A DNA stretch of 64,000 nucleotides from Bog-159 sp963709155 (GTDB lineage: Bacteria > Acidobacteriota > Terriglobia > Bryobacterales > Bryobacteraceae): positions 620,001-684,000 of the forward strand of contig CAVPVD010000005.1 of NCBI GenBank assembly GCA_963709155.1, given 5' to 3'. Under the pieces are notes generated by a model. That model ran no database searches, was not told the DNA's origin, and saw nothing but the letters and a program-made list of their open reading frames with translations. How positions within the stretch are numbered: position 1 is the stretch's first letter; every line of letters begins with the position of its first letter. A program made the translations under genes and the position numbers. Shown piece by piece: positions 38,917 to 49,988 of the stretch.

Positions 38917-41517
38917 GCGCGCCTCAATTCATCCTGCAACTCCGCGAGCAGGCGCAGGGCCTCGACGGGCCGCAGTTCATCCACGTTCAGATTGCGGATG
39001 CGCTCCGCGATGCCATAATTCAGCGGCTCGAAAAGCTGGATCTGCACGGGCTGCGCGGGCCGCGTGGGCAAGGGCGAAAGCTCTTCGCTGACCACGTGCT
39101 CGGTGCGCTCGTGCAAGCGCAGCACCTCGTTGGCGCGCTCGATGACGCCCAGGGGCAGGCCGGCCAGGCGCGCGACCTCGATGCCGTAGCTGCGGTCGGC
39201 CTTGCCGGGCTCGACCTTGCGCAGAAAGATGATGCGGTCGCCGGCCTCCTTCACCGAAACGCTCAGGTTGCGGATGCCATCGAGCTGTCCGGCCAATTCG
39301 GTGAGCTCGTGATAGTGGGTGGCGAAGAGCGTTTTGGCACGCGTGCGGGCATGGATGTGCTCGACTACGGCCCAGGCCAGCGCCAGCCCATCGTAAGTGG
39401 CGGTTCCGCGGCCGATCTCGTCGAGCACGATGAAGCTGCGCGGCGTCGCGGTGTTCAGGATGACGGCGGTCTCGGTCATTTCGACCATGAACGTGGAGCG
39501 GCCGCGCGCCAGGTTGTCGGATGCGCCGATGCGCGTGAAAATGCGGTCGGTAAGCGGCAGGGTGGCGGAATCGGCAGGCACAAACGACCCCATTTGCGCC
39601 AGGATGGCGATCAAGGCGGCCTGCCGCAGGTAGGTAGACTTCCCGCCCATGTTAGGCCCGGTGATGATGGCGATCAGATCCGTATCGGAATTGAGATAGA
39701 GATCGTTGGGGATAAAGCGCCCCGCATCCTGTTGCTCGAGCCGCTCGATCACGGGATGCCGGCCGGCCAAAATCCGCATCTCGCCGTCTTCCGAGAAGGT
39801 AGGGCGCACGTAGCGGTTCTCGGCGGCTACCTGCGCCAGCGCGGCGGTCACGTCGATTTCGGCGATGGCGGCGGCGGTCGCGCGGATGCGCTGCGCGTGC
39901 GCGGCGGCGAACTTGCGTACCTCGGCGAACAGCTCTTTTTCGAGCGTGAGGATCTTGTCTTCGGCGTCCAGGACTTTGCGCTCGTAATCTTTCAACTCAG
40001 GCGTGGTGAAACGTTCGGCGTTAACCAGGGTCTGCTTGCGCTCATAATCGGCCGGGGCGAGATGCTGATTGGCCTTGGAGATCTCGATGTAGTAGCCGAA
40101 GACATTGTTGAAGCGCACCTTCAGCGACTGGATGCCGGTACGGGCACGCTCGCGGGCCTCGATCTGGGCGATGACCTGGCGGCCGTTGCGGCTGAGGCCG
40201 CGCAGCTCATCGAGATCGGCGTGGAAGCCGGCGCGGATCGTTCCGCCGTCGGCCAGATTGATGGGCGGCTCGTCGGCGATGGCTTGCAAGATGCGGTCGC
40301 GGGCTTCGGCTACATCATCCAGGCGTCCATGCAGATCGCGCAGGCGGGCGGCCCGCTGCGTTTCGAACGCGGCTTTCAGGGAGGGAATTTTTTCGAGCGA
40401 ACGGCCCAGCGCCAGCACGTCGCGCGGATTTGCGACGCCCATGGTGATCTTGGCCAACAGGCGCTCGATATCCAGGATCCCGCTCAATTGCTTGCGCAAT
40501 TCGGCGCGCAGGATGGTCTGCTGCAGCAATTCTCCGGCGGCGTCCAGACGGCCTTCGATTTCCGCGCGGTCGAGCGATGGACGCAGCAGGCGTTGGCGCA
40601 ACAGGCGGCCGCCCATGCCGGTCCCGGTTTGATCGAGGACGTGCAGCAGGGTAGCGTCGGTGCGCTCGCCGGCGAAAAGCGGTTCGACCAGTTCGAGATT
40701 GCGGACGGTGACCGCATCGAGCAGCATGCTTTCGGCGCGGTCGTAATGCGTGGGGCGATCGAGGTGCTCGAGGGCGGCGCGCTGGGTTTCGCGGAGGTAA
40801 TGCAGGATGGCGCCGGCGGCGCAGACGGCCGCCTGCCGGTTGGCGAGGCCGCATCCATCGAGCGTGAGCAGATGGAAATGATCGCGGAGGGTTCGGTCGG
40901 CGTAATCGAAGGTGAAGATCCAGTCTTCGAGATCGGTGCGGAGGTAGCGGGATCCCTGGTCTTCTGGCGGCGAGCAGCGGCAGATCGGCCGGATAGAGCA
41001 CCTCACGCGCGCCAAGCTGTTCGATGGCGGCGGCGACCTCGGAGGCATCCATTTCGGTGACGCGGAATTCGCCGGTGGAAACATCCACGTGGGCTACGCC
41101 GGCACGATTCCCCTGACGGGAGACGGCGGCGAGGTAGTTATTCTCGTGCGAACGCAGAGCGAGGGAGTCGGTGGCGGTGCCTGGAGTGACGACGCGGGTG
41201 ACCTCGCGCCGGACGAGTTTCTTGGCGGCGGAGGGGTCTTCCATCTGGTCGCAGATGGCCACGCGGTGGCCCTTTTGGATCAGGCGCGCGATGTAGCCTT
41301 CGGCGGCGTGGAAGGGGACGCCGCACATGGGGATGGCCGCGCCCTTTTCCTTGTTGCGGGAGGTGAGGGTGATTTCGAGCTCGCGCGCGGCGAGGACGGC
41401 GTCTTCAAAGAATAGCTCGTAGAAATCGCCGAGGCGGAAGAAGAGGAGGGCGTTCGGCACCTGCTGCTTGATGCCGTTGTATTGCCGCATCAGCGGGGTG
41501 GAGGCGTCGGTGCTCAT
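38907..41517 (-). pseudogene. mutS: mutS, mismatch repair ATPase, disrupted by one frameshift
   Basis: Two overlapping frames together make an otherwise full-length MutS (about 869 residues). The N-terminal part from ATG 41517 (mismatch-recognition motif FFRLGDFYELFFEDA, then ARLIQKGHRVAICDQMEDP and VARVVTPGT-like VTRVVTPGTATD) runs to EVLYPADLPLLAA. The rest lies in the next frame from EDQGSRYLRTDLEDW on: TGTGMGGRLLRQRLLRPS, FGYYIEISKAN, Walker A TGPNMGGKSTYLRQAA, FMVEMTETAVIL, LDEIGRGTATYDGLALAWA and THYHELT. Deleting one base near 40965 restores a single frame. Every motif is intact, so the break is recent or a sequencing error. If real, mismatch repair is lost. Confidence 0.88.
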
Positions 41518-41560
41518 TTAGGAGGAGCGGGGCTGGCGGCGCCGCTCAACTTCTTGGAAG

Positions 41561-42832
<1,272 letters not shown>

Positions 42833-42951
42833 AAGTGAGACCTCCGGTACTCATTATAGGCGAGGGTTGCGCGCGGATGCTGTGGCTGAGCGGTACCGGT
42901 GCAGTGAGCAGGGGACGGCGCGCAGCGCAACGATGCAAGCCTCAAAAATGC

Positions 42952-43019
42952 ATTTATTGACCAACGAACCCAATAAGTCGCTTGTTTACTTATGGTTGAA
43001 AAAACAACAAAGCCAAGCT
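42952..43019 (+). repeat. 68-bp direct repeat, copy A
   Basis: Begins ATTTATTGACCAACGAACCC and ends CAACAAAGCCAAGCT. Same length as copy B at 43428 with a single mismatch (AAGTCG versus AAGCCG). AT-rich compared with the surroundings. Confidence 0.9.
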
Positions 43020-43427
43020 CCCTTTGCACCGATTTCCGCTAGAATGCCCGGATTTCGGTGCGGATCCTGCACGCGGCCCTTTTTGCGCTCCTAAGCCGGC
43101 TACGCGGCCGGCAATCCACAACGGACCGCCGTTCCTTTCGATTTGAATGTAGCATGGGCGGGGCCCGCGCTCCGGAAGAGGAATCAGATGGGTGCAGTAA
43201 GCGATTGATTCCACGGGGGATGGTCTGGGGCCGCCCTTTTCTGGCCGACGTGATCGCGGGGTTTACAAACATTTACATGGCTCTCTTGCTCCCGTACTGA
43301 AAACAAGGCATACCGAGGTCTCTCATCGGGAGATGAAGAACGTCCCCACTATTTCGAACCCGACTAAGGCGAAGCAGTTTAGTTCACCGCCCGGACCGCG
43401 CGCTCCAACAATTTGGCTCGCAAATAT

Positions 43428-43495
43428 ATTTATTGACCAACGAACCCAATAAGCCGCTTGTTTACTTATGGTTGAAAAAACAACAAAGCCAAGCT
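43428..43495 (+). repeat. 68-bp direct repeat, copy B
   Basis: Second copy, 476 bp after copy A, 67 of 68 positions identical. It lies about 270 bp before the phospholipase C start. Near-perfect conservation while the rest of each unit has diverged suggests either selection on the 68 bp or gene conversion between copies. Confidence 0.9.
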
Positions 43496-43639
43496 ATCGC
43501 ACCGGAACGATACGGCTATCGCCCTTTCGATTCAACTGTAGCATGGGCCTAGATTCAGGTTCGGGGGCTGGAAACCGGGCGGGCCTCGTAAGCGATTGAG
43601 CGCGCAGGGGATGGGCGGGGGCGGCTGTTGCGCCAAAGA

Positions 43640-43684
43640 GCGGGACTTAAAAGTCCCGCCGGCACGCTGAAGGCGTGCGCCACG
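43640..43684 (+). repeat. REP-like two-hairpin element, copy 2
   Basis: GCGGGACTT-aa-AAGTCCCGC, then GGCACGCtgaaggCGTGC, then GCCACG. Inserted inside unit B of the duplicated leader; the corresponding place in unit A lacks it. Close to the copy at 58.8 kb in sequence. Confidence 0.8.
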
Positions 43685-43764
43685 CGGCTGCGGCGCCCAC
43701 ATTTACAAACATTTACAGGGCGATCTTGCTCTGGTGTGGGAAATCGAGCCATACTGAATCTCTC

Positions 43765-45717
43765 ATGCGCCTGAAGACTTGGCTGCGGGCCGCCTGCGCG
43801 GCGCTGCCCCTCGTGCTGGCCGCCGTGCTGATTCCGAAGCCGGCTCCTACCCAACCGGTTCTGCCTCCATCCGCTCCTCCGGGCCTGGAGAAGATCCAGC
43901 AATTCGTCTTCATCATGCAGGAGAACCGCAGCTTCGACCACTATTTCGGCACGTATCCGGGCGCGGAGGGGATTCCGCCGGAAGTCTGCCTGCCGAACCC
44001 GGTGGGAGCGTGCGCGCCGCCCTACCACGATACGGCGGCCGTCAACCAAGGCGGCGGCCACTTCTATTACGATGCGCTCACATGCATCGACGGCGGGCTG
44101 ATGGACGGCTTCCTGCCGGGCTCGGCAGGTGACGCCATGGCCTGGCACGACTACCACGAAATACCCAATTACTGGAGTTACGCGAACCTCTATGTGCTGC
44201 AGGACCGGCTGTTCGAATCGGTGGTGTCGTACAGTTTACCGGCGCATCTCTACATGCTGGCGGCGCAGAGCGGGGGATATGTGGCGAGTTCGGGCCAAGC
44301 GTACCCCACGTCTTACGGATTTCCGGAAATCACGGAACTGCTGGGCAGCGGCAAAATCGACTGGCGGTATTACGTGAACCGGGGCGGAGCGGCGGGCGCC
44401 GCGGATTTGAACGATGGCGACACGGATGTGGACGAAACCACTTACACGTTCTGGAATCCGCTGCCGGCTTTTCCGCTGGTGAAGAATAATCCCGCGCAAT
44501 TCGCGCGGCTGACCAATGCCACGCAGTTCTACACGGACGCGCAGAATGGGACGCTGCCGCAGGTAAGCTGGGTGATCCCGAACAGCATGCAGAGCGAACA
44601 TCCGCCGGCCAGTATCTCGAACGGCATGAATTATGTCACCGGATTGGTGAACGCGGTGATGAATTCGCCGCAATGGAACACGACGGCCATTTTCATTGCG
44701 TGGGACGACTGGGGCGGCTTTTACGATCACGTGGCTCCGCCGGCCGTGGATCAGTACGGCCTCGGGATTCGCGTGCCCGGCCTGGTGATCAGCCCGTATT
44801 CGCGGCAAGGTTATGTGGACCATCGCAGCTACTCGTTCGAATCGTGGCTGCGTGTCGTGGAAGAGCGCTTCGGGGTGATCCCGATGACGGCGCGGGACAA
44901 CAGCGCCAACGATATGACGGACGCGTTCGATTTCACGCAACAGCCGCGGCCGGGGGTGATTTTGAACCCGGCCGGCTCGGTTTATCCGCCCGCGCTGCAG
45001 GCGCTCTCCCACCCGGCGGGAATAGTCGTGGCCACGAATTCGGCGTTCGGAACCTATGCGCTGGCGCCGGATGCGATCGCGTCGCTGTACGGAGCCGGGA
45101 TGGCCTCGACCACGGCGTCGGCGGCCTCGCAGCCCCTGCCGCCCACGCTCGGCGGGATCACGGTGAACGTGCAGGATAGCGCTGGAACCGTGCGGACGGC
45201 GCCGCTTTTCTATGTATCGCCGAACCAGGTGAACTGCCTGATCCCGAGCGGGACCGCCAGCGGGGTGGCTAACATCACGGTGACGGGTGGGCCGGCGAAC
45301 TTCAGCGGCACGGCGATGATCTCGGCGGCGGCGCCCGGGCTGTACTCGGTGAACGCCGCGGGCTTCGGACCGGTGGCGGCGCAGGTGGTGAACGGCACCA
45401 GCTACGCGAATACGTTCCAGTGCAGCGCGGCGAGCGGCTGCTCGCTGGCGCCGATCGCGGTGAGCACCGGCGCGAATCCCACATATCTACTGCTCTACGG
45501 AACGGGCATCCGGCATGCCAGTTCGCTGGCTGGAGTGGACGTCAAGATCGGAAACGTCGATGCGCCAGTGCAATATGCGGGCGCGCAGGGCCAATATGCG
45601 GGGCTCGACCAAGTGAACGTGACGCTGCCGGCGGCGCTGGCAGGCCGCGGGCAATTGGTGGTGACGGTCACGGTGGATGGGCAGACCAGCAATATGGGGC
45701 AGTTGGCGTTTCAGTAG
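43765..45717 (+). CDS. Phospholipase C-type phosphoesterase with Solibacter C-terminal domain
   Basis: A 650-residue protein. ATG 43765 gives a signal peptide (LRAACAALPLVLAAVLI). The catalytic domain is the PF04185 phosphoesterase family: FIMQENRSFDHYFGTYPG (residues 49-66), GHFYYDAL, WVIPNSMQSEHP, AWDDWGGFYDHV and GLGIRVPGLVISPYS. It would cleave phosphate-headgroup esters of phospholipids outside the cell. The C-terminal 220 residues (FGTYALAPDAIASLYGAGMA ... LPPTLGGITVNVQDSAGTVR ... LFYVSPNQVNCLIP ... LLLYGTGIR ... GLDQVNVTLPAAL) match the repeat-like Ig domain of Solibacter usitatus proteins (TIGR03437 by recall), a surface or adhesion module. Two-hairpin elements flank the gene on both sides. 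Confidence 0.88.
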   Translation: MRLKTWLRAACAALPLVLAAVLIPKPAPTQPVLPPSAPPGLEKIQQFVFIMQENRSFDHYFGTYPGAEGIPPEVCLPNPVGACAPPYHDTAAVNQGGGHFYYDALTCIDGGLMDGFLPGSAGDAMAWHDYHEIPNYWSYANLYVLQDRLFESVVSYSLPAHLYMLAAQSGGYVASSGQAYPTSYGFPEITELLGSGKIDWRYYVNRGGAAGAADLNDGDTDVDETTYTFWNPLPAFPLVKNNPAQFARLTNATQFYTDAQNGTLPQVSWVIPNSMQSEHPPASISNGMNYVTGLVNAVMNSPQWNTTAIFIAWDDWGGFYDHVAPPAVDQYGLGIRVPGLVISPYSRQGYVDHRSYSFESWLRVVEERFGVIPMTARDNSANDMTDAFDFTQQPRPGVILNPAGSVYPPALQALSHPAGIVVATNSAFGTYALAPDAIASLYGAGMASTTASAASQPLPPTLGGITVNVQDSAGTVRTAPLFYVSPNQVNCLIPSGTASGVANITVTGGPANFSGTAMISAAAPGLYSVNAAGFGPVAAQVVNGTSYANTFQCSAASGCSLAPIAVSTGANPTYLLLYGTGIRHASSLAGVDVKIGNVDAPVQYAGAQGQYAGLDQVNVTLPAALAGRGQLVVTVTVDGQTSNMGQLAFQ

Positions 45718-45743
45718 ATACTCAGTCAGGACCGCGCTGCAAA

Positions 45744-45788
45744 GCAGAGGGTCTGGAGACCCTCTGCAGACCTGGAGGTCTGCCCCAC
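45744..45788 (+). repeat. REP-like two-hairpin element, copy 3
   Basis: GCAGAGGGTCT-gg-AGACCCTCTGC (11-bp perfect stem), then AGACCT-gg-AGGTCT, then GCCCCAC. Located 26 nt after the phospholipase stop and just before the next gene. Different stem sequence from copies 2 and 4 but same architecture and CCAC end. Confidence 0.75.
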
Positions 45789-45803
45789 TTATACTGAAGG
45801 CGG

Positions 45804-47675
45804 ATGGTGCAGAAATGGATTGGGGCGGTGCTGGTGCTGGCGGCGGCCGCCCTGGCAGGATGCAGAGGCTCGGCGGCGCACGGGCGGCAGGTCATCGTGC
45901 TGGGCGTGGATGGCATGGATCCGGGCTTCGTGGAGCGGCACTGGAGGGATTTGCCCAACCTGGCGCGGCTGCGCGACGAGGGCGGATTCCGGCGGCTCGG
46001 GACGACCATGCCGCCGCAAAGTCCGGTAGCCTGGTCCACGTTTATCACGGGCCTGGACCCGGCCCAGCACGGGATTTTCGACTTCGTGCATCGCGATCCG
46101 CAAACCATGCAGCCGTTCTCCTCGATGGCCCGGACCGTGGAGCCGCGCTTCAAGATCCCGCTGGGACCGTACGTGCTGCCGCTTTCTGCGGCGCGCGTAG
46201 AGACTTTGCGCAAAGGCGAGCCGTTCTGGCGCATGCTGTGGGACCGGCATATCCCGGTGAACATCATGCACATCCCCAACAACTTTCCGCCGGAGGAGGC
46301 GGGCGAGGCCATCGCAGGCATGGGTGTGCCGGACTTGCGCGGCACGGAAGGAACCTTCACCTTTTATACGGACGACCCGGAGGAGGCCGGGCGGGATGTG
46401 CCGGGCGGGCGAATCGTGAAAGTGCGGGCCGGGAACGGCCGTTTCGTGCTGCCGGTGGAAGGGCCGCCGAACCCGCTGCGCAAGGACCGCCGGTTTGCGG
46501 CCGTGGACCTGATCGTGGAGCCCGATCCGGAAAGGGACGTGGCGCGGCTGACAATCGGGGGCGTGCCGGCCATCGTGCGGCAGGGGGAATGGTCGGAGTG
46601 GCTGCGCGCGGATTTTCCATTGCTGGGCTGGCTGGCGGGCGCCCGGGGCATGTTCCGGGTCTACGCGAAAGAGCTGCACCCACGGTTGGCGCTATACATA
46701 ACCCCGGTGAACGTGGATCCGCGCGCGCCGGGGCTGCCGATTTCGACACCCGCGCACTATAGCCGGACGGTGGCGCGGCAGATCGGTCCGTTTTACACGC
46801 AGGGCATCGCGGAAGATACGTCGGCGTACCGGCAGGGCGTGTTCAGCAGGAGCGAGTTCGTGCGGCAGATCACCCTGGTGCGGGACGACGAAATGAAGCT
46901 GCTGGGGTATTCGCTGGACCACTTTCGCGAGGGTTTCCTGTTCTTCTATTTCTCTTCGGTGGACCAGGGATCGCACATGTTATGGGGGAAGCACGAAGGC
47001 GAACTGCTGGAGATCTACCGTGCGGTGGACGGGGCGATCGGCGAAACGGCGCGGCGGTTTCCGCGAGCGGACCTTATGGTGATGTCGGACCATGGGTTCA
47101 ATCCGTTCGAACGCAGCGTCAACCTGAACACCTGGTTGTGGGAGAAGGGCTTTCTGGCGCTGCAAGGTCCGCCGCGGGGCGACGACGAGGGCTTCGCGGA
47201 CGTGGATTGGACGAAGACTCAGGCTTATGCATTGGGGCTGAATGGGCTGTATTTGAACATCGCCGGACGGGAGAAGCACGGAATTCTGCGCCAGGGAGCG
47301 GAGACGGAGGGGGCCATGCGGCGGCTGGCGGCCGAACTGGTGGAGTTTCGGGATCCGGCGGATGGGCGCCAGGTGGTGGAGACGGCTCCGGCGACGGGCG
47401 CGGCGATGGGTCCGGACATGATCGTGGGTTATGGACGCGGGTACCGGGGATCGTGGGAGACGGCTCTGGGCGCGGTTCCCCGGGCGATCCTGGAAGACAA
47501 CACGGACGTCTGGATCGGCGATCATTGCATTAATGCCGAGGATGTGCCGGGCGTGCTGCTGAGCAATCGCAGGCTGCGGGCGGAGCATCCCAGGCTAAAG
47601 GATCTGCCGGTGACGATATTGGGGATGTTCGGTACCGCACCGGGCCCGGGGATGGCGGGACGTACTGTTTTTTAG
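45804..47675 (+). CDS. Lipoprotein of type I phosphodiesterase/nucleotide pyrophosphatase family
   Basis: A 623-residue protein with signal and lipobox (LVLAAAALAGC). Its alkaline-phosphatase-superfamily core shows VIVLGVDGMDPGFVERHW (metal Asp), TMPPQSPVAWSTFITGLDPA (Ser/Thr nucleophile region), YFSSVDQGSHMLWGKH (metal D..H) and VMSDHGFNPF (DH). Members cleave phosphodiesters or transfer phospho-groups. It precedes the LptC/LptA-like and lptB genes by 24 nt in one rightward string, so a job in envelope lipid or LPS turnover is plausible. Substrate unknown. Confidence 0.85.
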   Translation: MVQKWIGAVLVLAAAALAGCRGSAAHGRQVIVLGVDGMDPGFVERHWRDLPNLARLRDEGGFRRLGTTMPPQSPVAWSTFITGLDPAQHGIFDFVHRDPQTMQPFSSMARTVEPRFKIPLGPYVLPLSAARVETLRKGEPFWRMLWDRHIPVNIMHIPNNFPPEEAGEAIAGMGVPDLRGTEGTFTFYTDDPEEAGRDVPGGRIVKVRAGNGRFVLPVEGPPNPLRKDRRFAAVDLIVEPDPERDVARLTIGGVPAIVRQGEWSEWLRADFPLLGWLAGARGMFRVYAKELHPRLALYITPVNVDPRAPGLPISTPAHYSRTVARQIGPFYTQGIAEDTSAYRQGVFSRSEFVRQITLVRDDEMKLLGYSLDHFREGFLFFYFSSVDQGSHMLWGKHEGELLEIYRAVDGAIGETARRFPRADLMVMSDHGFNPFERSVNLNTWLWEKGFLALQGPPRGDDEGFADVDWTKTQAYALGLNGLYLNIAGREKHGILRQGAETEGAMRRLAAELVEFRDPADGRQVVETAPATGAAMGPDMIVGYGRGYRGSWETALGAVPRAILEDNTDVWIGDHCINAEDVPGVLLSNRRLRAEHPRLKDLPVTILGMFGTAPGPGMAGRTVF

Positions 47676-47699
47676 CAGGGCGGTACAATAGAAGTATTC

Positions 47700-49988
47700 A
47701 TGCGAGGCACGCGCTGGCTCATTCTGGTGGCCATTGTTCTGGTCCTGGGGGGCGTCGCAGCGACTTACAGGCTACAAAAAGGCGTTCTGCACGACGAATC
47801 GCCGGCGAAACCCGAGGCGATGGCGGCGGAATTGAGCTCCACGGCCCAGGATTGGACGTGGACCGAGACCTCCGAACCGCCGGAAAGCCGCACGATCTGC
47901 TTTATCAAAGCCAAGAATGCGCTGCAAGTGAAGGATTCCAACCATGTGTCGCTGGAGCAGGTGGAATTGCGCATGCCCTCGATGCACGCGGACACCTATA
48001 ACCTGGTACACAGCGCGCACGCGGAGTACAATCAAGGCGCGAAACGGCTTTACTCGGATGGCGCGGTGGATATCACGCTGGCGGTGCCGAACGAAGGCCA
48101 GCCCAAGCACACCCTGGTTTCGATTCACTCCTCGGGCGTGACGTTCGACAGCGGCACGGGGAAGGCGACCACCGACCGGCCGGCGACCTTCAAGTTCGAG
48201 AACGGGGACGGCAAAGCGGTGGGCGCGTCGTACGATCCCAGCACGCGGGAATTGAACCTGAACAGCGCCGCCGAATTGCATTGGGACCCGCCGGGACCGC
48301 ACGCCAAGCCCATGAAGATCGAAGCCGGCCAAGTGATCTATCGTGAAAACCTGGCGGGTATCTGGCTGACTCCGTGGTCGCGGCTGACGCGCGACAATAC
48401 CGTCGTGGAAGCGGGTGAAACGGTGATCGCGCTGGAGGATGGCAAGATCCACCACGTGGAGGCGCAGAAAGCGCACGGCACGGACGCTTATCCCAATCGC
48501 AAGCTGCAGTATGCGGCCGATCATCTGACGGTGGACTACGGCGATACGGGCCAAGTGGAGAAGATCACCGGGGAGGGAAACGCGCGGCTGGTTTCAGATT
48601 CCGAGGGCTCGCAGGTGACGGCCACGGGCGACCGGGTAGACTTGCGCTTCGCGGACTACAAGGGCGAGAGTACGCTGACCACGGCCCTGGTCAGCGGGCA
48701 CGGGTTCCTGGAGTCGAAGCCGCTGGCCACGCCGGGGCACGATCCCGCGGAGACGCGCATCCTGCGCAGCGAGATCATCCAGATGAAGATGCAGCCCGGC
48801 GGGCGGGAGATCGCCAACCTGGAAACACAGGCGCCCAGCGAACTGGAGTTCATGCCCAACCTGGCGGCCCAGCACCACCGCAAATTCACGGGCGACCGCA
48901 TGTGGATCGCGTACGGAGCGCAGAACCGCATCCAATCCTTCACCTCGGTGAATTGCCGCACGGTGACCGATCCGAACGCCGCGGAACTGGCCAAGAAGCA
49001 TGGCGTCACTACCACGGTGAGCAAGAACGTGACGGCGACGTTCGATCCGAAGACCAGCCAGTTGGCGCGGATGGAGCAGTGGGGCGATTTCTCATATGAA
49101 TCGGGGGACCGCAAGGCGCGCGCGGACCGCGGCATCCTGGAACAGGCGGACAACCGGATTACGCTGGATAAGCACGCGCGCATGTGGGACAGCACCGGCA
49201 ACACCATTGCCGACCATATCCTGTTGGACGAAAAGAGCGGCAACTTCACGGCGGAGGGGCACGTCAACACCAGCAGACTGCCGGACCAAACCAAGAAAAA
49301 GAGCGATTCCGCGATGCTTTCGGGCGATGAGCCGTTACAGGCCGTGGCGCGGGCGATGACTTCGGCCAATCACAATAAGCTGGTGAAGTACGACGGCGAC
49401 GCAGTGCTGTGGCAGGGCGTCAACCGCATCCAGGCGGACCACGTGGAGATCGATCGCGACAAGCGCTCGATCATCGCCGAAGGTCACGTGATCACGCAGT
49501 CGCGCGAGGAGAAGAAAACGGACGATGGCACGAAGCCGGCCCAGCCGGACACCGGCGCCGCCGCGGTCTTCACGCTGGTGAAGGCGCCGCACATGGTATA
49601 CACGGACGAGGACCGCCTGGCGCATTATTCGGGCGGGGTGTTGTTGAACCGGGGAAGTTTGCAGATGAAGGCGACGGATCTGCGGTCCTGGCTGGCGGAA
49701 GAAGGAGCGGACAATCGCCTGCAGAAGGCATTCGCCGACGGCGCCGTGCAGATCGTACAGACGGGGCCGATCCGCACCCGGACCGGCACGAGCGAGCACG
49801 CCGAGTATTACACTGAGGATGATAAAATCATCCTGCGCGGCGGCGATCCGACGATGAACGATAGCGTGCGCGGGAATACGCGGGGGGCGGAGTTGACCTA
49901 TTATTCCGATGACGACAAGCTGCTCGTGAAAGGCACGGATGGCAAGCCCGCCATCAGCCATATTCGCAAGAAACACCCTGCGCAATGA
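47700..49988 (+). CDS. LptC/LptA-like LPS transport protein, fused and very long
   Basis: A 762-residue protein with a single N-terminal membrane anchor (WLILVAIVLVLGGVAATYRL) as in LptC. After it come several OstA/jellyroll-like beta segments: VSLEQVELRMPSMHADTYNL, KRLYSDGAVDITLAVP, VTFDSGTGKATTDRPATFKF, LQYAADHLTVDYGDTGQVEK with ITGEGNARLVSD. A C-terminal run of LptA type follows (LVKYDGDAVLWQGVNRIQAD, HVEIDRDKRSIIAEGHVITQ, TDEDRLAHYSGGVLLN, AEYYTEDDKIILRGGDP, YYSDDDKLLVKG). Ordinary LptC and LptA are about 190 residues each; this appears to combine both, bridging inner membrane and periplasm. lptB overlaps its stop by 4 nt, confirming the pathway. Confidence 0.85.
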   Translation: MRGTRWLILVAIVLVLGGVAATYRLQKGVLHDESPAKPEAMAAELSSTAQDWTWTETSEPPESRTICFIKAKNALQVKDSNHVSLEQVELRMPSMHADTYNLVHSAHAEYNQGAKRLYSDGAVDITLAVPNEGQPKHTLVSIHSSGVTFDSGTGKATTDRPATFKFENGDGKAVGASYDPSTRELNLNSAAELHWDPPGPHAKPMKIEAGQVIYRENLAGIWLTPWSRLTRDNTVVEAGETVIALEDGKIHHVEAQKAHGTDAYPNRKLQYAADHLTVDYGDTGQVEKITGEGNARLVSDSEGSQVTATGDRVDLRFADYKGESTLTTALVSGHGFLESKPLATPGHDPAETRILRSEIIQMKMQPGGREIANLETQAPSELEFMPNLAAQHHRKFTGDRMWIAYGAQNRIQSFTSVNCRTVTDPNAAELAKKHGVTTTVSKNVTATFDPKTSQLARMEQWGDFSYESGDRKARADRGILEQADNRITLDKHARMWDSTGNTIADHILLDEKSGNFTAEGHVNTSRLPDQTKKKSDSAMLSGDEPLQAVARAMTSANHNKLVKYDGDAVLWQGVNRIQADHVEIDRDKRSIIAEGHVITQSREEKKTDDGTKPAQPDTGAAAVFTLVKAPHMVYTDEDRLAHYSGGVLLNRGSLQMKATDLRSWLAEEGADNRLQKAFADGAVQIVQTGPIRTRTGTSEHAEYYTEDDKIILRGGDPTMNDSVRGNTRGAELTYYSDDDKLLVKGTDGKPAISHIRKKHPAQ

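Larger units (their letters stand above)
42833..43764. other. 0.9-kb intergenic region with a duplicated leader segment
   Basis: No gene or RNA recognised. It contains two diverged copies of one unit. Unit A is about 42952-43318 and unit B about 43428-43764, each running from the 68-bp repeat, through GTAGCATGGGC, GTAAGCGATTGA and TTTACAAACATTTACA, to a TACYGAG/ATCTCTC just before the phospholipase start. Only unit B leads directly into a gene. The start of the phospholipase gene lines up with unit B's final TCTCATG. Confidence 0.7.

Noticed and set aside
39096..41060. Long open rightward frame (654 codons) opposite mutS
   Set aside because: Lies entirely antisense to recognisable MutS motifs; long antisense frames are normal in high-GC DNA, and the product is low-complexity Gly/Ala/Asp-rich.
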